DNA of 64,000 nt from Hippasteria phrygiana (Eukaryota; Echinodermata; Asteroidea; Valvatida; Goniasteridae): contig JAZGUH010000196.1 of assembly GCA_037893225.1 (NCBI GenBank), positions 248,001 to 312,000 of the forward strand, in the 5' to 3' direction. The notes under the pieces are model-generated. The model was not told the origin of the DNA, did no database searches, and saw nothing but the letters and a program-made list of their open reading frames with translations. The position numbers were made by a program, and so were the translations under genes. Each line of letters starts with the position of its first letter. Position 1 is the first letter of the stretch. Shown in pieces: positions 41,157 through 53,012 of the stretch.

Positions 41157-42799
41157 GCATAAATGGGCCCTGCAGGCAAAAAGCAAAATCGGCCCATTGA
41201 AAATATACAGTTTTGTAATTTTCTCTCAATTTCTCCAAGATTTGTCCCATTTGGCTTTGGAAAAGTCCCTGAAATCGTCATAGGTATTACTTTCTGGTCT
41301 AAATAAAAAAATTTAAAATGCGTTCGTCCTGTGCGCACGAGGCCAAAGGAATTAAAGCAGTGCTCCTTTCCACACGAGTGCCAACAACTAACCGTGTGCT
41401 TCAGGGTACCATCCACGTTGCACTTTTTGCCACCGACTATCGCAGCGTGATTTTCGCGTGGGGCGGCCCTGGCTTAACGAGCAATCTCCGGTCAACCTGA
41501 TCGTCTGTGCACGGTGAAATAATTTTGTCCGGCGTGGATGGCTGATGCACATCGTATACTGACGTGTGCAACTGTATTCCTCTCGTGAAATGTCATTCTA
41601 GTATTACGGTACATGTGTATTTTCACGATTTTGGTGGCGAAAAACATCCAGAACAACAAGTCCCCCTTCCTCCAAAAAACAAAATAAACAATGAAAAAAA
41701 TAATAAAGGAAATAAAATAAAATGACATTCAGATTTCTTTAAAAAAAAAAAATTTCCATTTATGTGGCCATTCTAAAATTGTAAACAGACATGGTTCTAC
41801 GAAGGGGCTTAACCCCCCCCCCCAAAAAAAAAAAAGAGGAAAAAATAAACAATAGAAATTTACAACAAAAAGCTAAAGGTTTCCAAAACTTAAAGAATGT
41901 TATCTTCATAAGAATAATGACCTCAAAATTGTTTGGTGCACATGTAAAACCGCCCCTGATGTTGCAGAACGAGTTGAGGATCATTTTCAAATTTGTTTTT
42001 GATTAATAGAATATTTAATTCAGGCCAATGATATAGGCCTATATTTTGACCAAGTAATTATGAAAAGTCAACAGAAATTAATGGTGTGTCAAAGTCAATC
42101 GTACAAAAGCTATAGGATATTTTGAGGTCCAAATTATTGTTTGATGAAGGGCTCATTTGCTTGAACACTCTGAAGAAAACGTCAAATGTAGGCCTAATGG
42201 TGGTTTAAGAATTGCAATTCTTTAACGACTATTACACTCCTTTCGTTAAAACAAACTGAACTTTCTGAAATGATACTCGGCATTAATTAGAGAATGTATA
42301 TTTTTCTTTTCAGCACCAAAAATAGTGAATGACATTCACGAGAGGATTACAGTTGTACACATCAGTATATGATGTGCTTCAGCCATCCACGCCGGACCAA
42401 ATTATTTCACCGTGCACAGACGGTCAGGTTGGCCGGAGATTGTGCGTTAAGCCCGGGCAGACCCACGCGAAAATCACGCTGCGATAGTCAGCAGCAAAAA
42501 GTGCAACGTGCATGGTACCCTGAAGCACACGGTTAGTTGTTGGCACTCGTGTGGAAAGGAGCCCTACTTAATTGCTTCGTCCTCGTGCGCACGGGACGAA
42601 CACATTTTTAAAAGTTTTTATTTTGAACCCCCAAAAAACATTTAGACCAGAAAGTAATACCTATGACGATTCCAGGGACTTTTCCGAAGCCAAATGGGAG
42701 AAATCTTGGAGAAATTGAGAGAAAATTACAAAACTGTTTGGACCCCTGTACATTTTCAATGGGCCGATTTCGCTTTTTGCCTGCAGGGCCCATTTATCA
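41157..42799. mobile_element. DNA element with inverted repeats of about 450 bp
   Basis: The left arm 41157-41603 and the right arm 42325-42799 are reverse complements with scattered differences; for example, CAACTAACCGTGTGCTTCAG on the left pairs with CTGAAGCACACGGTTAGTTG on the right. The unique centre of about 720 bp holds no recognisable transposase. Confidence 0.85.
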
Positions 42800-42828
42800 T
42801 GACGAATGGCTTTTTCAGTCAAACCACC

Positions 42829-42970
42829 CCAGCCCCCCCCCCCCCCCTACCCAGCCCCCCCTACCCAGCCCCCCCCCCCTACCCAGCCCCCCCCCTACCC
42901 AGCCCCCCCCTACCCCCCCCCCCTACCTACCCCCTACCTACCCCCTACCTACCCCCCCCTACCCCCCCCG
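42829..42970. repeat. C-rich low-complexity tract
   Basis: Irregular runs of C broken by TACCCAG and TACC units. The Pro-rich ORFs here are not credible genes. Confidence 0.9.
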
Positions 42971-43561
42971 TCGCGTCGCATTTAGTCCCAATTATAGTTA
43001 GGATTTCCCAACTGTCCAGTTCTAGTTGGTACCGGCCCAACTATAGATGGGACTGGCCCAAGTATAGTTGGTACCATGACGGTAGTTGGGTAGTCGTAAC
43101 ATCACCATCCCCTAACACTATGAACATCTTCATCCCTTAAAAATTCGTTAAAGAGCCACTTTTCCCTTAATTTACCGTGAGCCAAAATTGTCACGGTTTT
43201 TTCAACATATTAGGGAGATTAGGAGTCCGTGAAAACACCCTTAGAAAAGTCCTTTGTTTAGCCGTCCGTGAAAATCCGGTGACTTCAGCCACTAGCCATG
43301 CCAGTGCCAGATTGTGTACCGTTAGGTTTTTCACGGTGTTGTGGAATCCGTGAAAACTCCCGTATTATAATCTTGTGGTTGAGATTGGCAAGTCTGCTGG
43401 TACCCGTCGCTAGTCTAATGGGCGGGCTGAAATAAAATATCCTCCACCCCAAGAGCCCTGAAACCTTTTAAAGTGATTGACAGCTCAACTTTTGCGAGGT
43501 ATAGATTATTTATACATTGTAATACTATGTAACAAAATGTATACAATGGGTTTAGCTCCAG

Positions 43562-43771
43562 AGGTTCTTTGTGTAGGCCGCCCCTGGACTGCAAAGCCTG
43601 CGAAAATAAAACAAAAAATATTCCATGCCAACCACACGTGGCATCTGGCCTGGGAAGTACCGGTACATTTATCCAGCGGGCATTATCACCAGCGAGGTGA
43701 TGGAGAGATCGAAGTATTGCACAAATCCAGCCAGGTGGAGCTCGACTACCAGTATTTGAAAGTCATCCTGA
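43562..43771 (+). CDS. Unassigned open segment with FN3-like look
   Basis: An open plus-strand segment between a possible acceptor (TTAGCTCCAG) and a weak donor (AAG/GTTTCA). It reads ANHTWHLAWEVPVHLSSGHY, then EIEVLHKSSQ and ELDYQYLKVILK, which has the hydrophobic rhythm and WxVP turn of an FN3 domain. I recognise no family. It lies on the strand opposite to the receptor gene. Confidence 0.25.
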
Positions 43772-44063
43772 AGGTTTCATTAAAAATATTAAAAATTGTC
43801 CATCTTTAAAAGGGGAACAAGGGAAATTCTCTGGTCACATCGAACATACCGATTATTATATAACGTACTAGTGGCCTTCTATTTTTTGTTCTTATCTGAC
43901 GAAATCTTGTGGTTAAAAACTCTAGAAGTTTTAGCCAACATTTTGTTTTCGGTTCGGGATCATTCTTTTAAAATGCTAATTCAATTACAAAAATTAATAT
44001 GTGATTCAGCAACTCGCAGAAAAATAAATAGGGGAGAAAACAATCTTTTTGGTTTTAAGTATA

Positions 44064-45213
44064 ATACCGGTTTCACACTACGCTGAACTTACCCGGGTAA
44101 TTTATTACCCGGGTAGTTGTAATTACCCGGGTAGAAACTAACCCGGAGAATCGGTTTCACACTACAAAATTAACCCTGCAATTCTGCTTACCCGCTTCAG
44201 CGCGCACCCGGGTAACTTGTAGCCGCATTCACACTATGCGAATGGTAACCCGGAGAATGTGCATTGCTTGATCTCTGCCCTAGCCATTGTTTCGTCGGCG
44301 TAAAAGAGCGAAGTGAGAGCGGCGCGAGAGCATGCAATGCAAATTCAAAAAAAATCAGATCAGCATTGGTACATGTAGCATGCACGCGTCATCCTTTAGA
44401 CTTAAAGACAAGTCGTTTAGACAGTCGTGTTTTGTCTGCAGGCGCCGCATTTACCAGCGCGGTACGCAATAATATGCCCGCCTTTCGTGAAGTTCCGACA
44501 GGTCTTCTTTCCTTCATACCAGTCAGTAATTGGACAGTCGACACACACGCATCTTGGTGCCAAGGTTGCACGAACGTTCCCACATATGTTATTATATACC
44601 GCTCGCTACACGTAACCCCTGCAAAGTGCGAAATAAGTATTATAATACGCGGGGTGGTGCAGTCGGACTAATGCCGACTAATTACCGACTTGATTTCAAG
44701 TCTAGTCATCCTGCAACTGTGCGGTCTAGACTGGTGCCTTGCATTAAGTGTATGTAAAATGTACTTATTAAGACGAGGCATCATCTACGGAAGACTGGTG
44801 CCTTTCATTAAGTATACGTAAAAATAAACTTAAGGCGAAGTACCAGCCACGGAGGCCGTACTAATAAATTAGGTCACCTTCGCAAAGTTGGCCGAAAAAA
44901 CACGACAAAGCGCACGCACCCACCCACGTACCTACCCGGGTAGAAGAAAACCCGGCGAGCATTCACACTACTGATGGTAACCCGGAGAATCGACTCAAGG
45001 TCGTCGTTAACTCCGAGATTGGTGGGTTAACCCACCTCGCGAGCAGGGTTAGAAATTACCCGGGTAAGTGGCGTTTTTGGGCAGTTAACCCGGAGAATTT
45101 CTAACCCGGCGAATTGTAGTGTGAACGCTCCACATTACCCGGGTAATTGCCGGGTTAAATTTTTCGTTAACCCGGCAATTACCCGGGTAAGAGCATAGTG
45201 TGAAACCGGCATT
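44064..45213. mobile_element. DNA element with CCGGTTTCACACTA termini and ACCCGGGTAA subterminal repeats
   Basis: Starts ACCGGTTTCACACTACGCTG and ends AGCATAGTGTGAAACCGGC. Subterminal regions at both ends are packed with ACCCGGGTAA and AACCCGGAGAAT motifs in both orientations. A non-repetitive core of about 600 bp contains a short duplication (GACTGGTGCCTT). No transposase was seen. TAAT/ATTA borders leave the target-site type unsettled. Confidence 0.8.
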
Positions 45214-47160
45214 AGTTTAGAATAATGGACAAGCTGTCAGTAAATCTGGGATAAGATGAAAAATATATTAAAACGTTCTAAATAGAGTATACAATCAGCG
45301 TACTCTGCTCTGCAGACCCCACAGACAGCACTTCATTGTAATAAGAAAGGGGCCTATTGTTAAGCAGTTTCATTCACATGCAAATTAGCCACCTCAGCTC
45401 TGGCTGGTGGTGGGAACCATGAAAGGGCTTTGATCCAGATATCCGCAGACTAAGCTTAGACTAAGCTGTTTCCCAATATTGATGGCGGGCCTTAATATAT
45501 TGTTTGAAGATGATATAAAAAAAACTTTGCAAATAGTTGCAAAAAAATCAAATTGCGCCGGCGCCACGTTTCGGAATCTATCACCAAATTCTGATTTGAC
45601 CTGAACTTATTGTAAGTCTAAAAAATGAAAGTCTCACACATTGGATTTGAACACACAAATACAATCTATTCAAGACTTATTACAGAAAGCTCCCTGCTTG
45701 TTTACTTGTTCCACCAGCAAAAGTGTTTACATTGTACTAGGGGTCGTAAAGGTCAAGGCAGTTACCTAATACTGTTATCTTAATTGAAACACAGTGAATT
45801 CGCCATTCATCTTCAGGGTGGTAGATGTTGTTTACCATTATGTATGACCAATGATAATCCTCAGTGGCCAGGGTCACCCTTACAGGATTAGTGCAATAAG
45901 CCCCAGGTAAATATCTGTGAAACATCCCTTAGGGATTTATTTCACAGAAAAGTGGACTTTTAATGGGGGTTTAAGGGATTAGATGTTCATAGTGTAACTA
46001 CCTTTGTGAATGTTTTTCCATGTAATGAAGTGATAACAGATGGTTTCAATCAGCCTGTACAGTCAAGATATAAATGCAATGCACTATAACACAAACAGGT
46101 ATCCCAGTTAGTTTTTTATTTACTGGCCAAGGACAATTTCCTTCAAATATATACATGTACATCAATGTACATGCAACTAAAATAGTAAACACCTACAGGT
46201 GGTCCAGAAAATTCAAAAATTCAAAATAATTAACATGCTATGATTATTAATCAAGTAATGAGAAGCTGAAATTAACTTTCTATAAGCCTATGCCATATGA
46301 TTAATTCTTGAAGCATTATGCATAATAAAGTGTAGCATATTGGCAACAACAAATTTTACAGAATAAAATGAATTTAAGTGGTGGATAGCCTTAGTTTGAT
46401 AGCCTTATAATTAGTTGGGCAAAAAAAAAATGGAAATTTTTACCCTAGTTAGTCACTAAAGTGCTACATAAACTTTTCCATAGAATAAAATGGTGAACTT
46501 TCAGAAAACATACCCAGGAATATGCATGTGAGCAAATTCATTTACTAAAAACTAGGCCAGCTGTCTATGGATGAGTGATAAACAAGTCTAATACTAATTA
46601 ATTTAAGACCATGGTAATAATGACTCGGTGTTGAGTCTTCTTCAAATTGGTGTGGGTCTTCAAGTCAGCAAAGACATTCCAATTTCACAGGGTGTATAGT
46701 AATGATTAACACATGTAATAATGCAGTACCCAGACCCAAATCATATTGAATAGTCAAGCGTGGCAGATGTAATGAACAGATTTACGATATAATTTACATG
46801 CTTTTGGGTGTTGCAGCCCGAAAAATAGATGTTCAAATTGAATTGATAATTTTCTAAAATGAAATTAGTCATGATCTTTCCAATAAAACAATGTTTGCAG
46901 TCTCTTCTAGCTTGCCTGCTCTAACAGTGTGTAGCTCCTTGACATCTGCACCCATCCCAAAGTCTAATATTGCAAACAACCACCACAGAGTTGAAATCCA
47001 CATTCTTGAAGGCATGGATGACATAGGCCTTCACTTCATCATCTGTTTGGAACTTACCAAAAGGTCTGTCACGCACTAGACACAGCCTTTATTTTTGTGA
47101 AAATTTGGTTGGTGTTAAGACCCCTTTCCATCCAATCCTTAGTGTACTTCCATTCAAAAG
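45214..47160. other. AT-rich region around the tentative Ig1 exon
   Basis: Apart from 45766-45914 I see no exon and no repeated element. Confidence 0.4.
45766..45914 (-). CDS. PRTG-like: Probable upstream exon: second half of Ig1
   Basis: A 149-base open segment is bounded by an acceptor (TTTCACAG) and a donor (GTAACT). It enters in phase 2 and leaves in phase 1, which is what exon 35725-35869 requires. The joined junction reads IKITVL-E-PPSQPIV, a typical link between Ig domains. The segment carries the E-F strand pattern of an Ig fold: YIMVNNIYHPEDEWRIHC, with D, hydrophobic and C spaced as in DxGxYxC, but with W for G and I for Y. The stretch between this Cys and the end of strand G is short. 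It lies about 9.9 kb upstream of the next exon. A chance ORF or an exon of another gene is possible. Confidence 0.5.
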
Positions 47161-47254
47161 TTTATTCCAAGATTTGCAGTTCCTGACTGATTTTGGGTGG
47201 GGGGGGGGGGGGTATTAATAAAGTAAAATCTTTCCTACTCAGATACCGACTCAC

Positions 47255-47422
47255 GTGGCTTTCGTCCACGAAAATTCCACACAACTTATTGGCGATACAA
47301 TCACTGGACAAGATCGCTCTGCCAGTGAATTGGGCCAAGGCTTCTGGGCTTGCAAACACAACGTCGTGACCTTGAAGAAAGTTTTCCAAGGATCTCCGCT
47401 GTTGGGGTTGAAAATTTTCCAT
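47255..47422 (-). CDS. Helicase-like first exon, RecQ/DExH type, lacking Walker A
   Basis: From an ATG, 56 codons run to a perfect GTGAGT donor in phase 0. The protein starts with a Q-motif-like FQPQQRRSLENFLQGHD, runs straight into VVFASPEAL, and ends in FVDESH. In RecQ-type helicases, including those abundant in invertebrate mobile elements, a Walker A loop (GxGKS) and about 60 residues lie between FLxGKDV and the YxSPE block; here they are absent. I infer an internally deleted helicase copy or a pseudogene start. No following exon was found. Confidence 0.5.
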
Positions 47423-48342
47423 GATTCCACAGTAGAATATTCAGGCAACAAAAAACAAAGATTTATCAAGAAGACAAACGATGTGGAAGGTTCGCCATGT
47501 TTTCGAGAATTAAATGCCACAAAAGGAGGAAACCAGTGCATTTTTTGTGGACAACAGAGGGCGTTTCTCGATCATGGGGGTGTTCATTAATGACTAGTTT
47601 TTACGGTAAAATTTGTCAAAATGTTGGGGTGCGACTGCCGGGGATTAATAAGCTCTAAAATAAATTTACAAACAGGATTGATATTACTGAACAAAAGAGG
47701 GCGCCAAACATTCTGCTTTTCATGATTGCCTTTTCGTTGCTGGGTTATGTTTTTCCGGCTGGCTGGATGGGAACGAAAGCAAGTGTGCTGTTTTTGCACT
47801 TTGGAGTTAGTTTACGCAATTCTTTGAGTTTCGGCGGCATGAAAGCCGCCATAAACAAACCCCTCTATAGCGGCACGGGGACTGCAAATGCCCATTGTCC
47901 ACCGTTTAATAGCCCCCTCTAGCGGCACGTACGAGACACAAACAGCCGATGTCTACGTGGAGCGAAAACTGCAGTGCAGGATTATAGCGAGCATTGTGAC
48001 CGCTATTATCTTAGCGGCATGAGACACAAACAGGTCATTAGTACGCGGAGTGAAAACCGCAGTGCAGAATTAACAAGCATTAATTACAATAACTTTCAAA
48101 TTGAATGGATTCGCTGATTGACAGGTTGTTTCCAAAATGTTCCCAAAATGTTCGTGGAAAATAGATAACAATACATGTATTTGCACTCAATCGGGCCGCA
48201 AAAAAATGCTCGTCTTAGCCGAGTTCTCGCATAACCAGAGCTCGTATTAATGCAACTTTCTCCCATAGGAATGTGCACAATTCGGTCGGCACCAACAAAA
48301 ATTCTCGTCCTAACGGAGATCTTGTCTTAACCGAGCTCTTAT

Positions 48343-48549
48343 TAACCCCTTGCCACCGGTTGACACAAATACGTGCAGATTGAAATTGCCACCTGGCCGG
48401 TTGACACAAATAGAGGACAATTTTTGCATTTTCAATCCATTATTGGGGTATTGTGTACGTTATGCTTGGCTGCACAAGCCTCGTTTCCGTTTCGCTTGGC
48501 TGCATAACCAGGCCTGGTGCCCCAGCGCCACCCGGTGGCAAGGGGTTAA
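48343..48549. mobile_element. TTAACCCCTTG MITE
   Basis: From TTAACCCCTTGCCACCGG to CCGGTGGCAAGGGGTTAA: near-perfect 18-bp terminal inverted repeats including TTAA. The best preserved member of the family in the window. Confidence 0.85.
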
Positions 48550-49429
48550 CGAGAGCCGAATGTAGTTCATTGGGTAGCCTATTGTTACAACTAATCCAAT
48601 CATTACACACAATTTGATTCCATGCCAGATAATGCCTTAATATATGGATGACATGTATAGCAGGATTCACCCACTGACCTACATACATGAACTTGTGGAA
48701 GTGCAGTTCAACAAACTCCAACACTGGTCCTTACATTTTTCTAATAAAAAGTTTGAGCTCAAGGACAGCTGTGTGTGTACATTTTAAACATCACATGATC
48801 AGGTTTTCTACAAATGCAAATTTTGTTTACTCTCCCTCTCTCAGGGCCAAAATGGAGCCAACTACCCTATTTTGAAACATACAAAAGCTGTGAGAGTTGG
48901 TGGGTAGATTTTTGATAGGCTGTGATAGTTATAAAGTAGGAGGGTTAATGCAAGTTCGCCCTAAACAATGCTAAAAAGTAAAAACCGCTCGAGGTACAAA
49001 CCTACAAAAAGAAAAATAGAATGCAAGAAGTAGGGATTAAGATTCCTCTTGAAGCAGGAAGGATCATAAGATGAAGGGGATCATAAGATAAAGGGAAACA
49101 TACATTACAAGAGGCAAAGAATTCCTTAGAGATACAGAATGAAGGAAAAAGCTATTCGAATAGCTTTCCGTTCTGTAGGTACAGCTAGAGTACAAAGCCG
49201 AGTTTCACGCTCAAACACCCTAAACTGGAGGAACCAAGCTAGACCAATCTCCTCTTACGCCACAATTTACTGCCTAAGTTGTGCAACATTTGTGACATTA
49301 TTTAAATCGATTTCATGATAATGTGCAAGATAATGTGACAAAGTATGCAATCTGATGTGTCTGGCAGGGTTTCTAGCCAAAATACCCTGGAGGGTTAGGG
49401 TTAAAAACCCTGCATTGCCGCAAGTTACC

Positions 49430-50550
49430 CTTCGGTCTGCATTTCCCCCTAAAGCCGGGTTTTCATTGGCCTCACGGAAACTTACTGCAACATGCCTTCG
49501 CGTAATTCTACCTTGCGTTCCCACTTGGACTTTTATAACCGTGACAGAACGTTTATTCACCTTGTGAGGCTGGCAGAATGTCACACATGTGGGTGTACTA
49601 TGCACAAGGAGACCGGGAACCATACTACCATTTTCGCGCACACACTAGCAATAATCGCCGTGTACATGTAGTTGACAGTGGTTTTCCGCGTGGTCGCGGT
49701 AGTTCTACAGTGCAGGGCTGTTCCAAGTGGACTTTTTATTGTCCCTGTGATGGCTTTCCATGACGGAGCGGCAATCTTCCGCAACCACTTTCGGTCACGG
49801 TAAATTGACAGGGACGTTTGTTTACCGCATGTCCCATTGGACTAAATTTTGTCATTCTACAGAAAAGTCGCAGTAGATTGACAAAAATAAGTCTAATGGA
49901 ATTGGAAACACGGCCTCTCTTGGGCGATTTTTTGACGATTTTTGGGCGATTTTAGGCGCTAAATTAGATTTCACCATGACTGAAAGGGTTTTCTTATAAT
50001 TAGAATATAAAGGTCCAGGCGCGACAACTTGAAATTTTCCCGTTTTCGTGTATATTTTATAAAAAAAACGTTAGTCACGTGACTTTCATTAGGGCTAGTT
50101 TTACTTCCAGCCGTAAAACCTTTCAATAACTGAACCAAATTCCAGTTTAATTTAACCATAATAATCATGACTATTTTTCCAAACTGTACCTATTGTTTAA
50201 TTGTTGATTATACTTCAATTTGGCGAAATTTTGGCGAAAGTCGTAACACTTTTCCCAAAGACCGAGCAACGGACTCATGTTTCGGCGTGGGGCCAGCGTG
50301 GCATAGCCCCTCGCGGCAGGCGGGGCGAAGACCCAGCACAGCTGCCGCATAAATCTATCAACGCTGCACTCTACTGCACTGTATCGGTATGGCGATCAGT
50401 ACAGTACTGGCGCCGGCTGTGTGTACTACTGGTCGGCGGCTTGCATCGACGCGTCGCAGAGCTGGTCAGCACTGCAGGCATAAGACCCCGTTGAAGGCAT
50501 GATTCCCGTCGTTGACACATGCAAATTGCAGTTTTACTCCTAAATCTGTG
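49430..50550. other. Relatively GC-rich stretch without a recognised gene
   Basis: CpG-containing sequence with several short ORFs on both strands, none matching a family I know. It could be promoter or 5' sequence for the ORF at 50552. Confidence 0.35.
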
Positions 50551-50551
50551 A

Positions 50552-50851
50552 AACAGCGAAAAGTCTACTTCTCCAAAGGCAAAGAAGAAAACGTTGTTTA
50601 GTGGTGGGGACCGTCCTGCAAAATCATCCACAGAGAAACGGAGGATATTGAGCATACGGGCAGCCCGGAGAAGGGCCGACCGCTTTCGTGAAGCTGGTGA
50701 GGACCGCCTAGCGAAAGTGGTTGGACCAGCTAACCTAGCCTGATGGAAAACGCTGAGGGACCAAGCCCTCGGACTTGAGACTGATCATGAAGACAGCATG
50801 AAAGATGCAGTATTTGCCAGAATTTTGTTGGATTGTAAAAATGACGTTTGA
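50552..50851 (+). pseudogene. Basic ORF interrupted by one in-frame TGA
   Basis: An open frame of 63 codons includes KKKTLFSGGDRPAKS, TEKRRILSIRAARRRADRF and REAGEDRLAKVVGPANLA, then TGA at 50741-50743. The same frame continues as WKTLRDQALGLETDHEDS and ends FARILLDCKNDV before TGA at 50849. The Arg/Lys-rich then acidic composition looks protein-coding, but no start codon is clear and I do not recognise the family. A decayed transposon protein or gene remnant is the simplest reading. Confidence 0.35.
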
Positions 50852-51880
50852 CAGTGATGCTGTAGGGGCCTGACCATGTCTACAGTAGAACAAGGAAGGG
50901 GTTGCTGTGTGTGTGAAATTGTGTACATGTACATGTACATGTACATGTACAGTATGTCACAGTTTACATGGTTTATTTATCCGTGTTCCGTGGGCGGTGA
51001 AGTTTTCACCCTATTTTTATGATGTGTGTCACTATTTTTGGAAGTCGATGCAATGCTCTCCATGACTCGTGATCTTGTTGATTGATCTCTCACTGGTGAT
51101 GACTGTTTATGTATAATTCTGGCCGTCCAACCGTGCAGACTGGATCACCGTGTCCTCTATTTGACTTGCAATAGTTGTGGGATCCATAAGCAAAGCACCA
51201 GTCTACAGGCAATCTTGCGCAATAATGTCACAAAAAGTGGACGGTTGTTGCGGCTGGAAAAGCGTATACGTTAACCTTTTACCTATTTTTTTTTTTTTTC
51301 CATTTCTCGTTAATGAAAAGACATTTTGGTAATTGTTTTTCACAACAACCTTTTAAATAGTATAATCCATGAGTCTGAATTGATTATTTGAGGCTGGTTG
51401 AGGCCAGTGTGTACCTTTACATGTAAGCCCTGAAATTGACTGCATGGAGAGCAGGACAATTACCTTCATTGCCTTGTGAAGCTCTACGCCTTCAGCATAA
51501 CCTGTACATGTACACACAATGTCTGTCAACTTGACAGGTAAACATGGCATCTTGCCAAGGTCAAGATGTCATTTACAGACTTTATGTACATGTATGTCCA
51601 GGTAGTAGAGAATTTATTGTATTGCCTTGGTGGCACATAAATTTATGAACCAGAGTACTAGAGTAGTCCCTCTAGATGTGACATGCCCACTTCTGAGAGT
51701 GGGGGGGGGGGGGGGGGGGTAAGTGATTTCTGAGAGTTAGGAGAAAAGGGCTTCACAGGCTGGCTTGGACTGGACTCAAACTGCAGTATGAGTGCACAAC
51801 GGAAATGCTGCCAACAGAAAAGTTGGACTTTCCATCCCGGAACACCGCTTGTTTCCATGGGAACAGCCTAGGAACACCTG

Positions 51881-52371
51881 GGGCCAATTTCATGGAGCAA
51901 TTATTAGTATTAAGCCCAAATATTGGCTCAGCATGAACATTTGCCAACCAAATGTCCATGTGGTGTAAATTGTTCGTGACTGGTATTCAGCTGTTTGCTT
52001 AGCATGAAAATCACATGGAGTGTGGCCTGGTAACCCGCTTTTACACAGATCTGGGCAAAATTTCATAGCGCTGCTTAACAGTAAGCAGAAAAGCTGTGCT
52101 AACTATAGCATACAAATTTGCATAAGCATTAGTGTATTTCATGGCCACGTCATGCTAACGCTTGCGCGTGCATGGAGATTTGTAATTGTATTGTTGTGTC
52201 ACAAATTTAAGCAAATCCTGCTTCCGAAGTTAGCGAGCTCTTCGCTGTGCTTACTGCTTACATGTACAGTCTCTATGAAATGGATGAGGGTTCCAGCATG
52301 GAGAAATTTCTCCATGGTTCCAGTAACAGAAAACCGTGTGTTAAGCATGCAGCGCTATGAAATTGGGCCCT
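51881..52371. mobile_element. Two adjacent fold-back elements, GGCCAATTTCAT family
   Basis: The first starts GGGGCCAATTTCATGGAGC and carries GACTGGTATTCAGCTG. The second, about 52052-52371, has termini AAAATTTCATAGCGCTGCTTA and TTAAGCATGCAGCGCTATGAA. Confidence 0.6.
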
Positions 52372-53012
52372 GGATCTTGATCACTGACCCATGTTCGCTC
52401 CATCTATTAGGCGAGATCTCAAGGACCGAATCACTGATCGAGATCCGGATCTGTGTGAAACAAACGGGCCCTAAGTACTACTTTTTGGTGGGCTTTTTTG
52501 GGGGGGCTAAATCAGCTCCATGAAATTTGCCCTAGCTGTTCAAGTACATGGGAATATGTATGTGCACACTCAATCAAGAAGGTCAGTGCCAAACACAGCG
52601 CATTTCCTGGAACACACAGCATTCCAGAAAGGAAAACATGACTGTGGACATTACATGTAATGTATGCTAACAATGGAAATGCAGATTTCATGCAATTCCA
52701 TTTATCCCTTGAATGGAGAGGGTGGCCTTGACTTCTTGACTTGGCTCCTCTATCTGATGTCAAAGGTGATTTGACTGCTTTCGTAATGCAACTTTCGTAA
52801 TGTAACTTTTTTTCCCCAATGGTGTGCGACAACTAGTGCCAAGATTGCTTTAATTACTTTGTCAATACAAACCATGCATCCACAAAACACAGGGGTAACG
52901 AGCCTTTCTGATCGTTAGAAACAGTTGTTAGAAGTGTTTGACACTAAACCATGGAATTGTTACTTTTTTTGATCAACCAAATTTCATCTTTGATATTACC
53001 GATTTTGATTGA

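Noticed and set aside
42663..43140. Proline-rich ORFs
   Set aside because: They are translations of a C homopolymer and TACC tract.
49267..49641. 124-residue minus-strand ORF
   Set aside because: No family resemblance, it spans a MITE-like fragment, and it has no splice or start context.
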